Below, piece by piece: positions 55,301 through 64,000 of a stretch of 64,000 nt of DNA. The stretch covers positions 62,001 through 126,000 of the forward strand of contig CAWZYM010000131.1 of NCBI GenBank assembly GCA_963966185.1. The letters run 5' to 3'. The notes below the pieces were generated by a model, which worked only from the letters and a program-made list of their open reading frames with translations, ran no database searches and was not told where the DNA came from. A program made the translations under genes and the position numbers. How positions within the stretch are numbered: the first letter of the stretch is position 1; the number at the start of each line of letters is the position of its first letter. The stretch is from Rhabditoides inermis. Taxonomy: Eukaryota > Nematoda > Chromadorea > Rhabditida > Rhabditidae.

Positions 55301-55860
55301 GGTGATCAAAGTTGGACAAGCCGGCTGCGTCGTGCGGCGACGGAACCGAGGCGTTCAAGGTGCGTGTTATTTATTTAATTTTGTTTACGTTTCATTATGC
55401 TCATTGCACTGTGTTCTTCTTATGTCGTATGTTTGTGATCGTTGTACTATGCACAATACAGTGTCTTTCAGAGCAACACCTCTCCAATCGGCCGCTTCTT
55501 CTGCCGCATCGACGCCATCGTGTTCAAGGTGTGTTTGGTTTTCTGTCATGTTTCATATAGTTTTATGTTAAATTAGTTACTAAATTGCTTTGTGTTGTAC
55601 TTCAGTTGTTGTGTTTTGTAATACAAATTGTTGCAGTCTTTCGTCTACGGGGACGTGCTGCCCGTCTGCTGCCCCGTCGTCACCGAGTTCAAGGTATGTT
55701 GTATATTATATTTTATTGTTTTTTTTCTCCAATTTGTGAGCTATCGTCACATGTTGTTCAAGGCTCCCCTGTTCTGCTCCCTGCTCGTGTAGGGCGTCGT
55801 CGCTGGACTAGAAGAAGAAGAAGCTCAAGTCGGACGCGGACGCACTCTCGACGGTTCGAG
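55301..55860 (+). pseudogene. Micro-exon cassette (E32)
   Basis: Same as E27. Confidence 0.5.
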
Positions 55861-56177
55861 GTAGACGCTCATTTTATTAATTTGTTTACATTAATTGACT
55901 AGAATTTTGATGTGTATTTGTAGTATCGAAACATACATTGTGTTGTAGTTTAATGGACCAAATAAAACTCTCTTTAGCTCACTTGTTGTTATGATATGAT
56001 TGTGATGGTGGGTTGCGGGGTACGGTATTGGTAATGGATTTGGGATTGATTCAGAATGATTGTGATTTTTGTTATTTTACTGTTTGGTCGTGTTTTATCC
56101 TCCTCGAGCAGCACCCCGTTGACGCATCGGACGCACAGCAGACTGTACGATTCACTCGAAGGGGGGGCAGGGGGGTC

Positions 56178-56272
56178 CACTCCCTCAACCACTCCTCAAC
56201 CACTCCCTTAACCACTCCCTCAACCACTCCCTCAACCACTCCCTCAACCACTCCCTCAACCACTCGCTTATC
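56178..56272 (+). repeat. 12-bp minisatellite, E32 tail
   Basis: Same as E27. Confidence 0.9.
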
Positions 56273-56662
56273 CTCTTCCTCGGGTATGAAAACTACCTCA
56301 AACCGCGATAATGCACTTTGACGAAACGGCAGAATAGCAGGGCGTTGGAATATGTGAATAGAGGGGGGGGGGGTCGAGGGGGGGCAGAGCCCCCCTCGGC
56401 GGGGGGGTCCAAGGGGGGGCGGCAGCCCCCCCTTGAGATAAAAAAAGTTTTGATGAATTTTCAAATTTGTTTTTTAAATTTCAAGAATAGTATTTTCACT
56501 CCAAACAAAAACTCATTGCCACTCCCAGGCTAGTCTCCTACCTATAGTATATAGCAAGGGAAATTTCTCCGTGACGCGACTATAAGCTTCATTTGCATAT
56601 TTTTGCGACTTTTGTAATGGCTGGTGGACTCGTGATGATGCCGAGATGTCAGCAAAATCCTT

Positions 56663-56742
56663 TGCCCGCGCCGGGATTCGAACCCGTGGGTGCGGCGAGT
56701 GTAGGCGCGCCCGTGCGCCTTAGACCACTACACCACTTGGGC
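56663..56742 (-). tRNA. tRNA-like Pol III unit, E33
   Basis: Same as E28. Confidence 0.5.
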
Positions 56743-57466
56743 TTGTGTCAGCAGAGCGCGAGAGAGCAATGAGGATGCAGCGAGGGGGCGTGGCCTGCGA
56801 TAGCGCATGTGTGTGAATGGGTGTGAATGGGCGATTGCGAATGATATCGATGATTGCGCAACGGGGATGAAGGGGACAATGTGTTGGGGAGTGGTTGGGC
56901 TAATGTATTGAATAGTATTTGCATTGATATCGATTGATTAATAGTGATTAAACATATCAAATGCACGGGGTTTAATGGGTTGGTGCGTGCAATCGGCTGT
57001 AATGAAGCGGGTATGCGTCGTGGACATGTTTTGTTTGTTTCAATATTTTCTTTTTATTATATTCTTTTGTTCTAATCGCGTTTTCTCACTTTGATATGCG
57101 TTCAATATCAAAATAATCGCTTGAAACGCGTTTCGCAAAAACATCGTGTTTCGTTGTGCGGTGTATGGTGTAGCACAGTGATGATGACAATTCAAACAGC
57201 TGTGCATGCGTGTTTTTGTTTATTTCTTTGTTTTGCGATGTTTTTATTATGTAATTTGTGTTGTAATGTGTTTTATAATTTTTGTCGATACCAATTTGAC
57301 GTGTTGTATGCGTTTGTCTTGCGTGTCGCACTCGTTTAGTCGCGTTTTCGCACATCATGCAATTTCGAATGTTTTTGAATTTCGTTGATTTTGTTGTTGT
57401 TTTGTATTGCGTTGTTGTTTTATTAGTTTGCAACGTGTTCTACATGTTTATTATAATTTGTTTCAG

Positions 57467-57526
57467 CCCGTCCTTGCCGAACAAACCGATGCGCGGCGGC
57501 ACCAGCAACCACCACAACGCGTCAAG
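57467..57526 (+). pseudogene. Single cassette exon (E33)
   Basis: Same as E28. Slightly more downstream intron is retained before the sequence becomes unrelated. Confidence 0.5.
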
Positions 57527-57645
57527 GTGGGTGTTTTCTTGTAATTTTGTTTCACCCCGTATGCTGTATGCTCCCCCCCCCAATTTTTTGTTGACTTTAA
57601 AGTGATGCAAGGAGATAGTAAATGGGTTTTGATCACATGGAACTT

Positions 57646-57718
57646 GTCCCTGTCAGTGTAGTGGCTACGATGCGGGCGTTGCAAATGAGTTACTGGGGTT
57701 CGAACCCCGCTGCTCCTA
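57646..57718 (+). tRNA. Diverged P2 tRNA-like unit in the right-edge debris
   Basis: CAGTGTAGTGGCTACGATGCGGGCG, then B box GGTTCGAACCC and GCTGCTCC. Preceded by a degenerate form of the C-type linker ATAGTAAATGGGTTTTGA. Outside the intact elements. Confidence 0.4.
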
Positions 57719-57719
57719 G

Positions 57720-57935
57720 CTTCCGACGATGTTCAGGTACGTGTACATGCTTCGTCATTTGAAGAAGGTGTGTCTACGACGTCGATGAGTCTACTACAAA
57801 AAACAGTGCGAAGACGAAGGAGTTCCTATTTTTTTAAGGTACTCCTATTTTTATTATTTCCTTTATATTTGAACACTTTTATATAAATGTATTTTATTAT
57901 GCTAATCACGTTGTAGTTTCTTGGCACTTGTATGA
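57720..57935 (+). pseudogene. Old B-type fragment with eL20 remnant
   Basis: CGATGTTCAGGTACGTGTAC and CTTCGTCATTTGAAGAAG correspond to the second eL20 block, followed directly by the GTGTCTACGACG end exon and the B-type 3' sequence (GGTACTCCTATTTT, CACGTTGTAGTTTCTTGGC). Much diverged and truncated on both sides, so an older insertion than the array copies. Confidence 0.6.
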
Positions 57936-57959
57936 TTAAGGTGTTTCTTATCGTTTCAG

Positions 57960-58285
57960 TTAGCAGTTATATTTTTGTTGAAAAATTATTTTTTTGAATA
58001 AAAAAGTACGAATTTTACTGTTGACGTTTTAATTTTGCAGTGTGAAAAGAGTCTCGACACGATTTTTTTCAGAATTCCATCATACGGTTACGGCGTTATA
58101 TTCTCATAATCCACTAATTATGTTTTATTGTTTGTGTAATTTAATTTTGTAGTTTAGGCATTAATCCTCTTTTTTGTCACTATATAAGGTTGGTTGTTTA
58201 TTGGTTTTGTTTATCCGCCTCAATACATACAATTTCAGGATAATTATTACGGAGTTTGAAATCAACTATCAAATCTAATATTATC
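57960..58285 (+). other. AT-rich intergenic DNA
   Basis: No coding or repeat signal apart from a candidate TATA box and a spliced-leader-type acceptor near the right end. Confidence 0.6.
58181..58188 (+). promoter_or_regulatory. Candidate TATA box
   Basis: TATATAAG, about 100 bp before the ATG at 58,286. An acceptor AATTTCAG at 58,231-58,238 lies in between and could receive a spliced leader. Confidence 0.4.
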
Positions 58286-58792
58286 ATGGATACGGACTAC
58301 ATTGATGAGGTATGTCTTTAGCGAACATTTGTTTTTTTTGGCAGATTTGTGTAATTTTATTGTAGGCTATGGATGAGGATCTCGTGAGGCTCTCTCCTAC
58401 GAAAACATCATTCCGTTTGTACCCGTCTACGAAGGTCGAGGGCACCTTCACATTCTACGTGTTGCACGCCCCCACCAAGATCCTCGTTGCTAATGCTTCT
58501 TCATCTAAGATTGAATACGAGCAGGTGATATCGTATTTTCAGTGCACGTTTTCATGTAATTTTTAAAGAAAGGCGCTATTCTGTCCGATTACGAGGTGTT
58601 CAGTAAGCTCAGGGAACTGGCGAACAACATAATTATGGATGAGGTGGGTGTTTTGTTTAAAAACTAGCTATATTTATATATTGTTGTTGTAAACAATAAT
58701 GCGATTACTTTCAGGAGGACCTAGCTAAGCAGAACAACGGACTTGACAACACCGAGACCGTGTCGACTCCTGAGCCCGATCAGCAGAACTAA
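58286..58792 (+). CDS. Hypothetical 111-aa protein, 4 exons
   Basis: Exons 58,286-58,309, 58,366-58,524, 58,569-58,643 and 58,715-58,792; all introns are phase 0. The product starts MDTDYIDEAMDEDLVRLS, has a likely beta-rich middle (FRLYPSTKVEGTFTFYVLH), then KLRELANNIIMDE, and ends in an acidic, polar tail (TPEPDQQN). No family recognised; no signal peptide or membrane segment. The acceptor before exon 3 would be TTTTAAAG instead of a C-A-G type, so that junction is less certain. AATAAA at about 58,917. First of four same-strand small genes. Confidence 0.6.
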
Positions 58793-59114
58793 GACGGACA
58801 AGAAGGTGGTCATACACATACCAACGCACACTTTCTATTAAGAACCTTCGATTTCTGTTAATTAAGAAACACATATGTTTATTTATGAATATGGTTATGT
58901 TCAAGTATGACCCGTTAATAAAAATGATTTACACGTTACCGATTGTTTTTTTAACGGTTTTATAAACTTGTTTGCATGCTCAATTCATAATGTTTTTTAC
59001 AATTGTCTATCAGAGATGGATATTAAAGAGAGATAGATTTGTTACGCTATAGACGATGTTTGTCGAAATGTTTGAATGTGTTCAGTCACTGTATCGAGCT
59101 CTCATTGTTGCATA

Positions 59115-59516
59115 ATGGAAGACGCCATGCGGTCGCTTCAGCAAATCGAGCAGACGATTACGAACCGGCTTCTCGCTGCGACAGGTTTGTTGTTGTCTTT
59201 GATACTGTTATAGAAGGTTTTCATATATGTTAGATCCTGCGAAAGTCGCCGGAGATGTTAAGCTCGCATTGCAGGAGTTGTACTTCCTCAAGTCAGGTTT
59301 GCTTTATTTTTTGTTCTTCATATCCTCGATTTTTTAGAGCTCCCCAAGCTGGCTGAGTATGAGAAGATGTTTCTTAAGAAGAAACGCGATGTTGTATTGA
59401 AGGGCATCGAAGCCAAGAAAGCCGCTTCGTTGGCTGCCAAGGCTGCCGACGCTTCCTTGCGTGCGTCCGATGAGCACGCTAAGGCGTCTGCCGAGCTCAA
59501 GACGATGTCCTTCTGA
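59115..59516 (+). CDS. Hypothetical 103-aa alpha-helical protein, 3 exons
   Basis: Exons 59,115-59,184, 59,234-59,296 and 59,338-59,516; both introns are phase 1. Begins MEDAMRSLQQIEQTITNRLL. The C-terminal half is Ala/Lys-rich and helical (EAKKAASLAAKAADASLRAS), suggesting a coiled coil. Introns of 49 and 41 nt with TTAG acceptors. No family recognised. It starts ~320 bp after the previous stop and ends ~230 bp before the next ATG; co-transcription is possible but not shown. Confidence 0.6.
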
Positions 59517-59743
59517 TCTACTAAATATTCATGTTCAAACTTTGTTAGCCATGTATTTTTTTCGGACAATGTTGAGTAAATATTGCGAAACGTCATGATC
59601 ATTCCATACAACTACGTTATCTAGGTTGACTTGAGTACGCTCAGTGAGTGTAATATTTGCAATACTGTCCATATTCACTTTGCTCATTTTTTTGTTGTTG
59701 CGCGTTTGTTTTATTTTTTACTTTATTATAGTATTCATTGCAG

Positions 59744-60278
59744 ATGGCCGATTTAACTAATCTCATAAACTGGCTTGAATCCAAGACGATTGGGTACGAA
59801 AAACAAAGTGAGTGTTTTCTATGTACTATATCTATTCAATTTTTTGTTTAGATGTAAACCTGTCTACTAAGTTTTCCAAAGCTCTTCAATCTGCTGTTAC
59901 GATTCAGAAACTGCTACATAAGATTGATAATAGTGAGTGTTGAGTGATCTTTCCGATATGTTCTATATGTTTCAGTGGAGTTATCGCAGCCGGACGAGAT
60001 TGTCGATAACCGAGTCTCGGACGACAAGATGAATGCACCTGATGAGGTACTCAAGGACCTGATAAACGGTACTTTTTGTTTATTTTTTCATTATATGTTC
60101 TGAATTGATTATTATTGCATCTAGATCAATTTTTTTACTTTTAGAGTCGTCGAAGGACAAGAAGGATGAGGGTACTACGTCACAGGAGAACATCACGCCG
60201 AAGGAGGACACTACGCTGCTGGAGAAGATTACGCCGGAGGAGAACTCTTCGCCGGAAACCACGCCGGATCACGAGTAG
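59744..60278 (+). CDS. Hypothetical 123-aa acidic protein, 4 exons
   Basis: Exons 59,744-59,807, 59,852-59,932, 59,976-60,068 and 60,145-60,278, all phase 1. Begins MADLTNLINWLESKTIGY. The N-terminal ~50 residues look helical. The C-terminal 50 are Ser/Thr/Glu/Pro-rich with repeated T-P-E/D or S-P-E steps (ITPKED, ITPEEN, SSPETTPDHE). The ATG directly follows TTGCAG, a likely trans-splice acceptor. A 22-bp tandem duplication spans the stop codon and start of the 3' UTR (60,262-60,305). AATAAA at 60,396. Function unknown. Confidence 0.6.
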
Positions 60279-60672
60279 AATTTCGCCGGATCACGAGTAG
60301 AATTTATGTGTGTTCATTCCTTAAGTGTCTCTTTTTTGTCGCAATGGTTTTTCTGTCTCTTGAACGGTTCACAACTGTTGTTTATCAATGTTCAAAATAA
60401 AGTATTTGTAATTGTTTACCAGTCTTGTACTATTCCAATATATTTTTAACCGAAAAGTTGTTTTTTATATCACAAAGTTTGCAATAAGATATGTTTGAAT
60501 GAATGGTCCCAGAACGAAGACATTTAAATTTTTCAAAAAAGAGTACGGTAATGTTGTGAAATATGACGTTCCCAATTTTTATCTGATTAAATTTTCTCGT
60601 GTATTGATGATTTCATTTATTTTGTCCATTTTTATTTTATCATTTCATTCATCCATCAATCTTCAGGTTACG

Positions 60673-62062
60673 ATGGCTCCAGTACAAGCCCCTGTGTACT
60701 TCAAGCCCACCCAGCAGCATCGCGAACAGTCTGCGTATATTCTCGTCACTTCCGGTCAGTATAAATTTCAATATTCCTTTGTTTACTATATACTTTTTAT
60801 CACATTACCAAATCATGTTTTGTTTGCAGGAAACACCACCGACGAGGTTCTCGAGCGCGTCTTCGGCCAATACCTCTGGAGACACGTCCTGTACGGATCT
60901 CGCCTAGTGTCTAAGTATTGCGTGGTTGTGATTTTCGACAACACCGCAAACGCACTTCTCGCTGTGCACCTGCTAAGGTAGGTTGACGTGATTTTTATGC
61001 TTACAATATCACATCTTTATCATTATCATTACATTATTTTATACTCTTCAGGTTGGCTAACTACAAGGCTGCGCCGTACCAGCACGAGCTCGAAGGGAGC
61101 TGCAAGAAGAAAAAAGTCGACTCTCAGGTAAGTGGTGTAGTTGTTGTTTTTTTTAATGTTCATTTTTGCTTTAGATCCCTCCTATCACGATGGCTGATTT
61201 GATGGCCTGGCGCCCGCCGACGCCGTCTCCATCGCCGCCGTCCGCATACTCGGAATCGAACAAATCCACTGTACTTGCTTTATTCCTTATGATTTAATGT
61301 TTTAAATGATTATTTTTAAGGTTCCTGCTTCTCAAGTACACCAATCCCAGGAACACACTCTTCACCAGCCGCAGCAGCCATTGAATGAGCTGTCTCATCA
61401 GCAGGCTCACCACATCCAGGACCACCAGAATGTGAGCCTACTTGTGTCACTTATAAGTAACGTGTATCTATTTGTCATTTATTTAATGTTGTATATTTAT
61501 TGTTGTACGATTTATAGACTATTTCTAGCTCCAGCCGTATGCTCAGGACATGTGGGCTGACAAGGGGAACAGCAAGAACCCACACGTCGATAAGGAGGCG
61601 ACGTTCTCCTCCAAGTCTCTAATCAACCAGTCATCCTCGGAGATGGCTACTCAAACGGTACGCATTCTTATCGAAATTATATTGTGTAACCTACAGTGCT
61701 CAAGTGATCCTTTAGGAAAACAACAAACGTGTTGTTTACGCTATGGTCGAGATGATCATCAACGGCGATAAAATAGACTACGAACAGTCGGTGTGTCACG
61801 TTCAGACGGTGAGGCCTTTTGTATGTGTTTTCATTTTTCTTTTCTTTTTTAGTTCGGACACGAGATGGACTATGAGGAAGTGATGACGAACGCCTCCAAC
61901 GTGTGCAAGCACAAGGTAATTTTTCTATCATTGTACTATATGTGTACCATACTTAAAAGCTCAATTTAGGCATCGACAGCCTTCCTCAAGAAGTGTTCCG
62001 ATAAGAAGAAGTTCACCTCCCTGCCGCGTTACGTGTACAAGAGGACTTCTTCCGAAATCTGA
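60673..62062 (+). CDS. Hypothetical ~296-aa protein, 9 exons
   Basis: Exons 60,673-60,754, 60,830-60,977, 61,052-61,127, 61,175-61,270, 61,321-61,431, 61,529-61,657, 61,716-61,808, 61,853-61,915 and 61,970-62,062. Exon 7 could instead stop at 61,790. The start MAPVQAPVYFKPTQQHREQ lies 6 bases after TCTTCAG. Residues ~20-95 look like a compact alpha/beta domain (EVLERVFGQYLWRHVLYG, KYCVVVIFDN). A Pro/Ser linker (RPPTPSPSPPSAYS) and a Gln/His-rich part follow, then a charged C-terminus (AFLKKCSDKKKFTSLPRYVYK). No family recognised; no membrane segment. AATAAA near 62,352. Confidence 0.58.
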
Positions 62063-62399
62063 GCCCTTTTTCGGTTAAGTGGGTAAGCTTCGGTTTAGCA
62101 TACTCATATCTCACATACTCATATACTCATACTCATATCTATCTCATATATATGTTTAGCATATCTCATTACAATACATGTTCCTCATATCACGATCTTT
62201 ATATTATATCATTTTGATACGATTTTGATACTATAGTAATTATGTTGCTCACGTTCCCCAACTCACACATTGAATATTCCACATCGCATATTCCCATCGA
62301 TTTTTTCATGTTTTCCCTCATATGTTGTAATCTGTTGTAAGTCTGAAAGAAAATAAATGCAGTTCACAACAATTCTTTGTATCTTACTGTTTACGTAGG
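62063..62399. other. Convergent intergenic region
   Basis: AT-rich, with short ACTCATATCTCAT-type repeats at 62,100-62,165 and a plus-strand AATAAA at about 62,352. No gene seen. Confidence 0.6.
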
Positions 62400-64000
62400 C
62401 CTTTATTTTCACATAAACACAATGATACTGTAGACCTGTCTGGATGTGGCGAAAGAGTTGTAGAACTTCGGGCTTCTTTGCTGCTGTCTCCGAGAGTGAA
62501 ACTTCCTCACGAGCAGTACATAAACATGTCAATCAAATAGGAGAAAAAAGATAACGCGATAGGGAGCAGTAGATAGAGGAACGCACCTGACAAAATCCTT
62601 GAATGAAGTATGCCATCGGTAAGTTTAGGTTGCGAACGGGCGACATTAGCGAAATTAGGAGCTGAAAAAATATATGTTGTCATACGGTACCTACAGTAAC
62701 TTACAGTAGTCATAGTACCTGAATGCGCAGTCCCAGTGAGGTCCGCGCGGTGAGTTTGTTGAACGACACAGTGCGCGCAGAGACAGGAGACGAAGACGTG
62801 CTGAAAAAAGGAAGCCATGAAGTGCTAACACTAATCGATACCCAATCGATATAAATCGATACACAATCGTTATCATGCGATGAAGACGCGTTCACTTATA
62901 GTGTACGCTATATTACCTGTCTAAATTTAGCGAGGGATGCACATAGTTGTCGCTCTTCAGGTTCGCCTGCTGCTCCGACTTGTCAACAGTGAAGTCGTCC
63001 TCGCAACGCGGCACATGCATATCATTATCAATTAGGAGAAAAAAGAAAACGAGATAAGAAACAATAGAGAGGAACGAACCTGACCAAATCCTTGAGGGAG
63101 AGAGAGAGGGAGAGGGAACGAGGTCCCTAACCGCGGCGATCGGGGCGGGGTCCTGGAAAGAGTCCTGGATGTCCTCGAATCTTGGTATAGACGGGCTGAA
63201 ACAAGTAAACCGTAAAGTGCGAACACTTATCGAATTTCATTCTATAAATATTGTTTCGATACGCGATCGATAAACAAGTATTGACCCATAGAGTAGGCAA
63301 CAGCACCTGTCTGGACGTGGCGAACACACAGTTGTCGATCTTCAGGCTCGCCTGCTGCTCCGACAGGCCAACAGTGAAGTCGTCCTCGCAACGCGGCACA
63401 TGAATATCAATATCAAATAGGAGAAAAAAGAAAACAGGATAGGGAACAATAGAGAGAGAGTAACGAACCTGACCAAATCCTTGACAACAGCCAACAACCA
63501 TAGCGAGATAGGAAGCTGAAACAACATGCGTTGTCATACGGTTCCTACAGTAACCTACAGTAGTCATGGTACCTGAATGCGCAGTCCCTGTGAGGTCCGC
63601 GCGGTGAGTTTGTTGAACGACACAGTGCGCGCAGAGACAGGAGACGAAGACGTGCTGAAAAAAGGAAGCCATGAAGTGCTAACACTAATCGATACCCAAT
63701 CGATATCAATCGATACACAAACGATATCATGCTATAAAAACGCGTTGACCTATAGTGTAGGCTGTAGTACCTGTCTAAATTCAGCGAGGGATGCACATAG
63801 TTGTCAATCTTCAGGCTCGCCTGCTGCTCCGACAGGTCAACAATGAAGTCGTCCTCGCAACGCGGTACATGAATATCATTATCAATAAAGAGAAAAAAAG
63901 ATAAGGAACAATAGAGAGGAACGAACCTGACCAAATCCTTGACAGCAGCCAACGACCATAGCGAGATTGGATTCTGAAAAAAAAACATATATTGGTATAC
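62400..64000 (-). CDS. Partial multi-exon gene with tandemly duplicated exons, minus strand
   Basis: Ten short exon-like blocks of three kinds recur, running leftward from the window edge. X: about 63,860-63,772, 63,400-63,307, 63,005-62,920 and 62,520-62,434 (CEDDFTVGLSEQQASLKID in the best copy). Y: about 63,658-63,572 and 62,805-62,720 (SARTVSFNKLTARTSQGL). Z: about 63,973-63,928, 63,514-63,469, 63,195-63,080 and 62,663-62,588. Minus-strand TTTCAG precedes Y and Z blocks, and CAG|GTAC, CAG|GTGC or CAG|GTTCG follow. The acceptor for X is unclear. A minus-strand AATAAA is at 62,402-62,407, so the gene converges on its neighbour. No family recognised; the exon chain and reading frame are not settled. 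Confidence 0.45.

Larger units (their letters stand above)
54366..56533 (+). mobile_element. Helitron-like element E32 (D-type)
   Basis: Second copy of E27. The poly-G tract before the terminal hairpin is shorter. Confidence 0.75.
51122..57526 (+). repeat. 6.43-kb higher-order repeat, copy 2 (E29-E33)
   Basis: Near-identical to copy 1. The junction between copies shows a 7-bp TAGTCTC duplication at 51,112-51,125. Confidence 0.92.
56534..57540 (+). mobile_element. Helitron-like element E33 (3' end lost)
   Basis: Second copy of E28, continuing slightly further past the donor (GTGGGTGTTTTCTTG). It then enters C-rich and unrelated DNA with no CTAG terminus. This is the right edge of the intact array. 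Confidence 0.7.

Noticed and set aside
32..57540. Centromeric or other simple satellite
   Set aside because: Units differ in length and cargo, include a transposon protein gene, and share transposon-like termini. This is not a uniform monomer array.
62100..62170. Telomere-like or satellite repeat
   Set aside because: Only a few imperfect ACTCATATCTC repeats, with no TTAGGC arrays anywhere in the window.

Overview
The window reads as nuclear DNA of a small-intron eukaryote, most likely a nematode. Introns are about 40-110 nt with TTTCAG, TTGCAG or TTTTAG acceptors. Several start codons lie a few bases after an acceptor-like TTCAG or TGCAG with no obvious partner donor, as expected for spliced-leader trans-splicing. 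AATAAA signals follow the genes. Host identity is inferred, not proven.

From 32 to about 57,530 the DNA is one continuous head-to-tail array of 33 related elements (E1-E33 here). Nearly every junction reads ...CCCAGGCTAG|TCTCCTACC... or ...CTAG|TCTCTACC..., so each unit starts with TC and ends with CTAG. These are the expected termini of Helitron rolling-circle transposons (5' TC, 3' CTRR), and TCTCTAC matches the usual Helitron 5' start. Every element except E21 carries a minus-strand tRNA-like Pol III unit about 135 bp from its 5' end. Most carry a very G-rich hairpin box 90-150 bp before the 3' end. The middle is cargo. C-type elements (about 1.0-1.1 kb) carry two further plus-strand tRNA-like units. 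A-, B- and D-types (2.0-2.6 kb) carry an intron-rich leader, pseudo-exon cassettes, a poly(A) signal and a shared tail. E22 (7.4 kb) has the same leader and tail but carries an Ulp1-like protease/Helitron replicase/PIF1 helicase gene, broken by a 38-bp tandem duplication and apparently lacking the HUH nuclease segment. The array therefore appears to be a damaged coding Helitron inside a tandem array of its own non-autonomous relatives.

Two higher-order amplifications lie on top of this. E2-E7 form a 10.83-kb unit (A-B-C-B-C-D) present three times (1,172-33,658). E24-E28 form a 6.43-kb unit present twice (44,691-about 57,530). Copies within each set are nearly identical. Cargo includes a fragment recognisable as ribosomal protein eL20 (RPL18a) and a family of 57-nt, phase-0 micro-exons encoding Cys-containing 19-residue peptides. 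Only E21 keeps this micro-exon gene open (58 aa).

From 57,530 to 57,960 the array decays into old fragments. The rest looks like ordinary host sequence: four small multi-exon plus-strand genes (58,286-62,062) of unrecognised function, then a convergent minus-strand gene whose short exons have been tandemly duplicated and which runs off the right edge.

Most long reading frames inside the array come from G-rich hairpins, minisatellites and tRNA-like sequence and are not genes.
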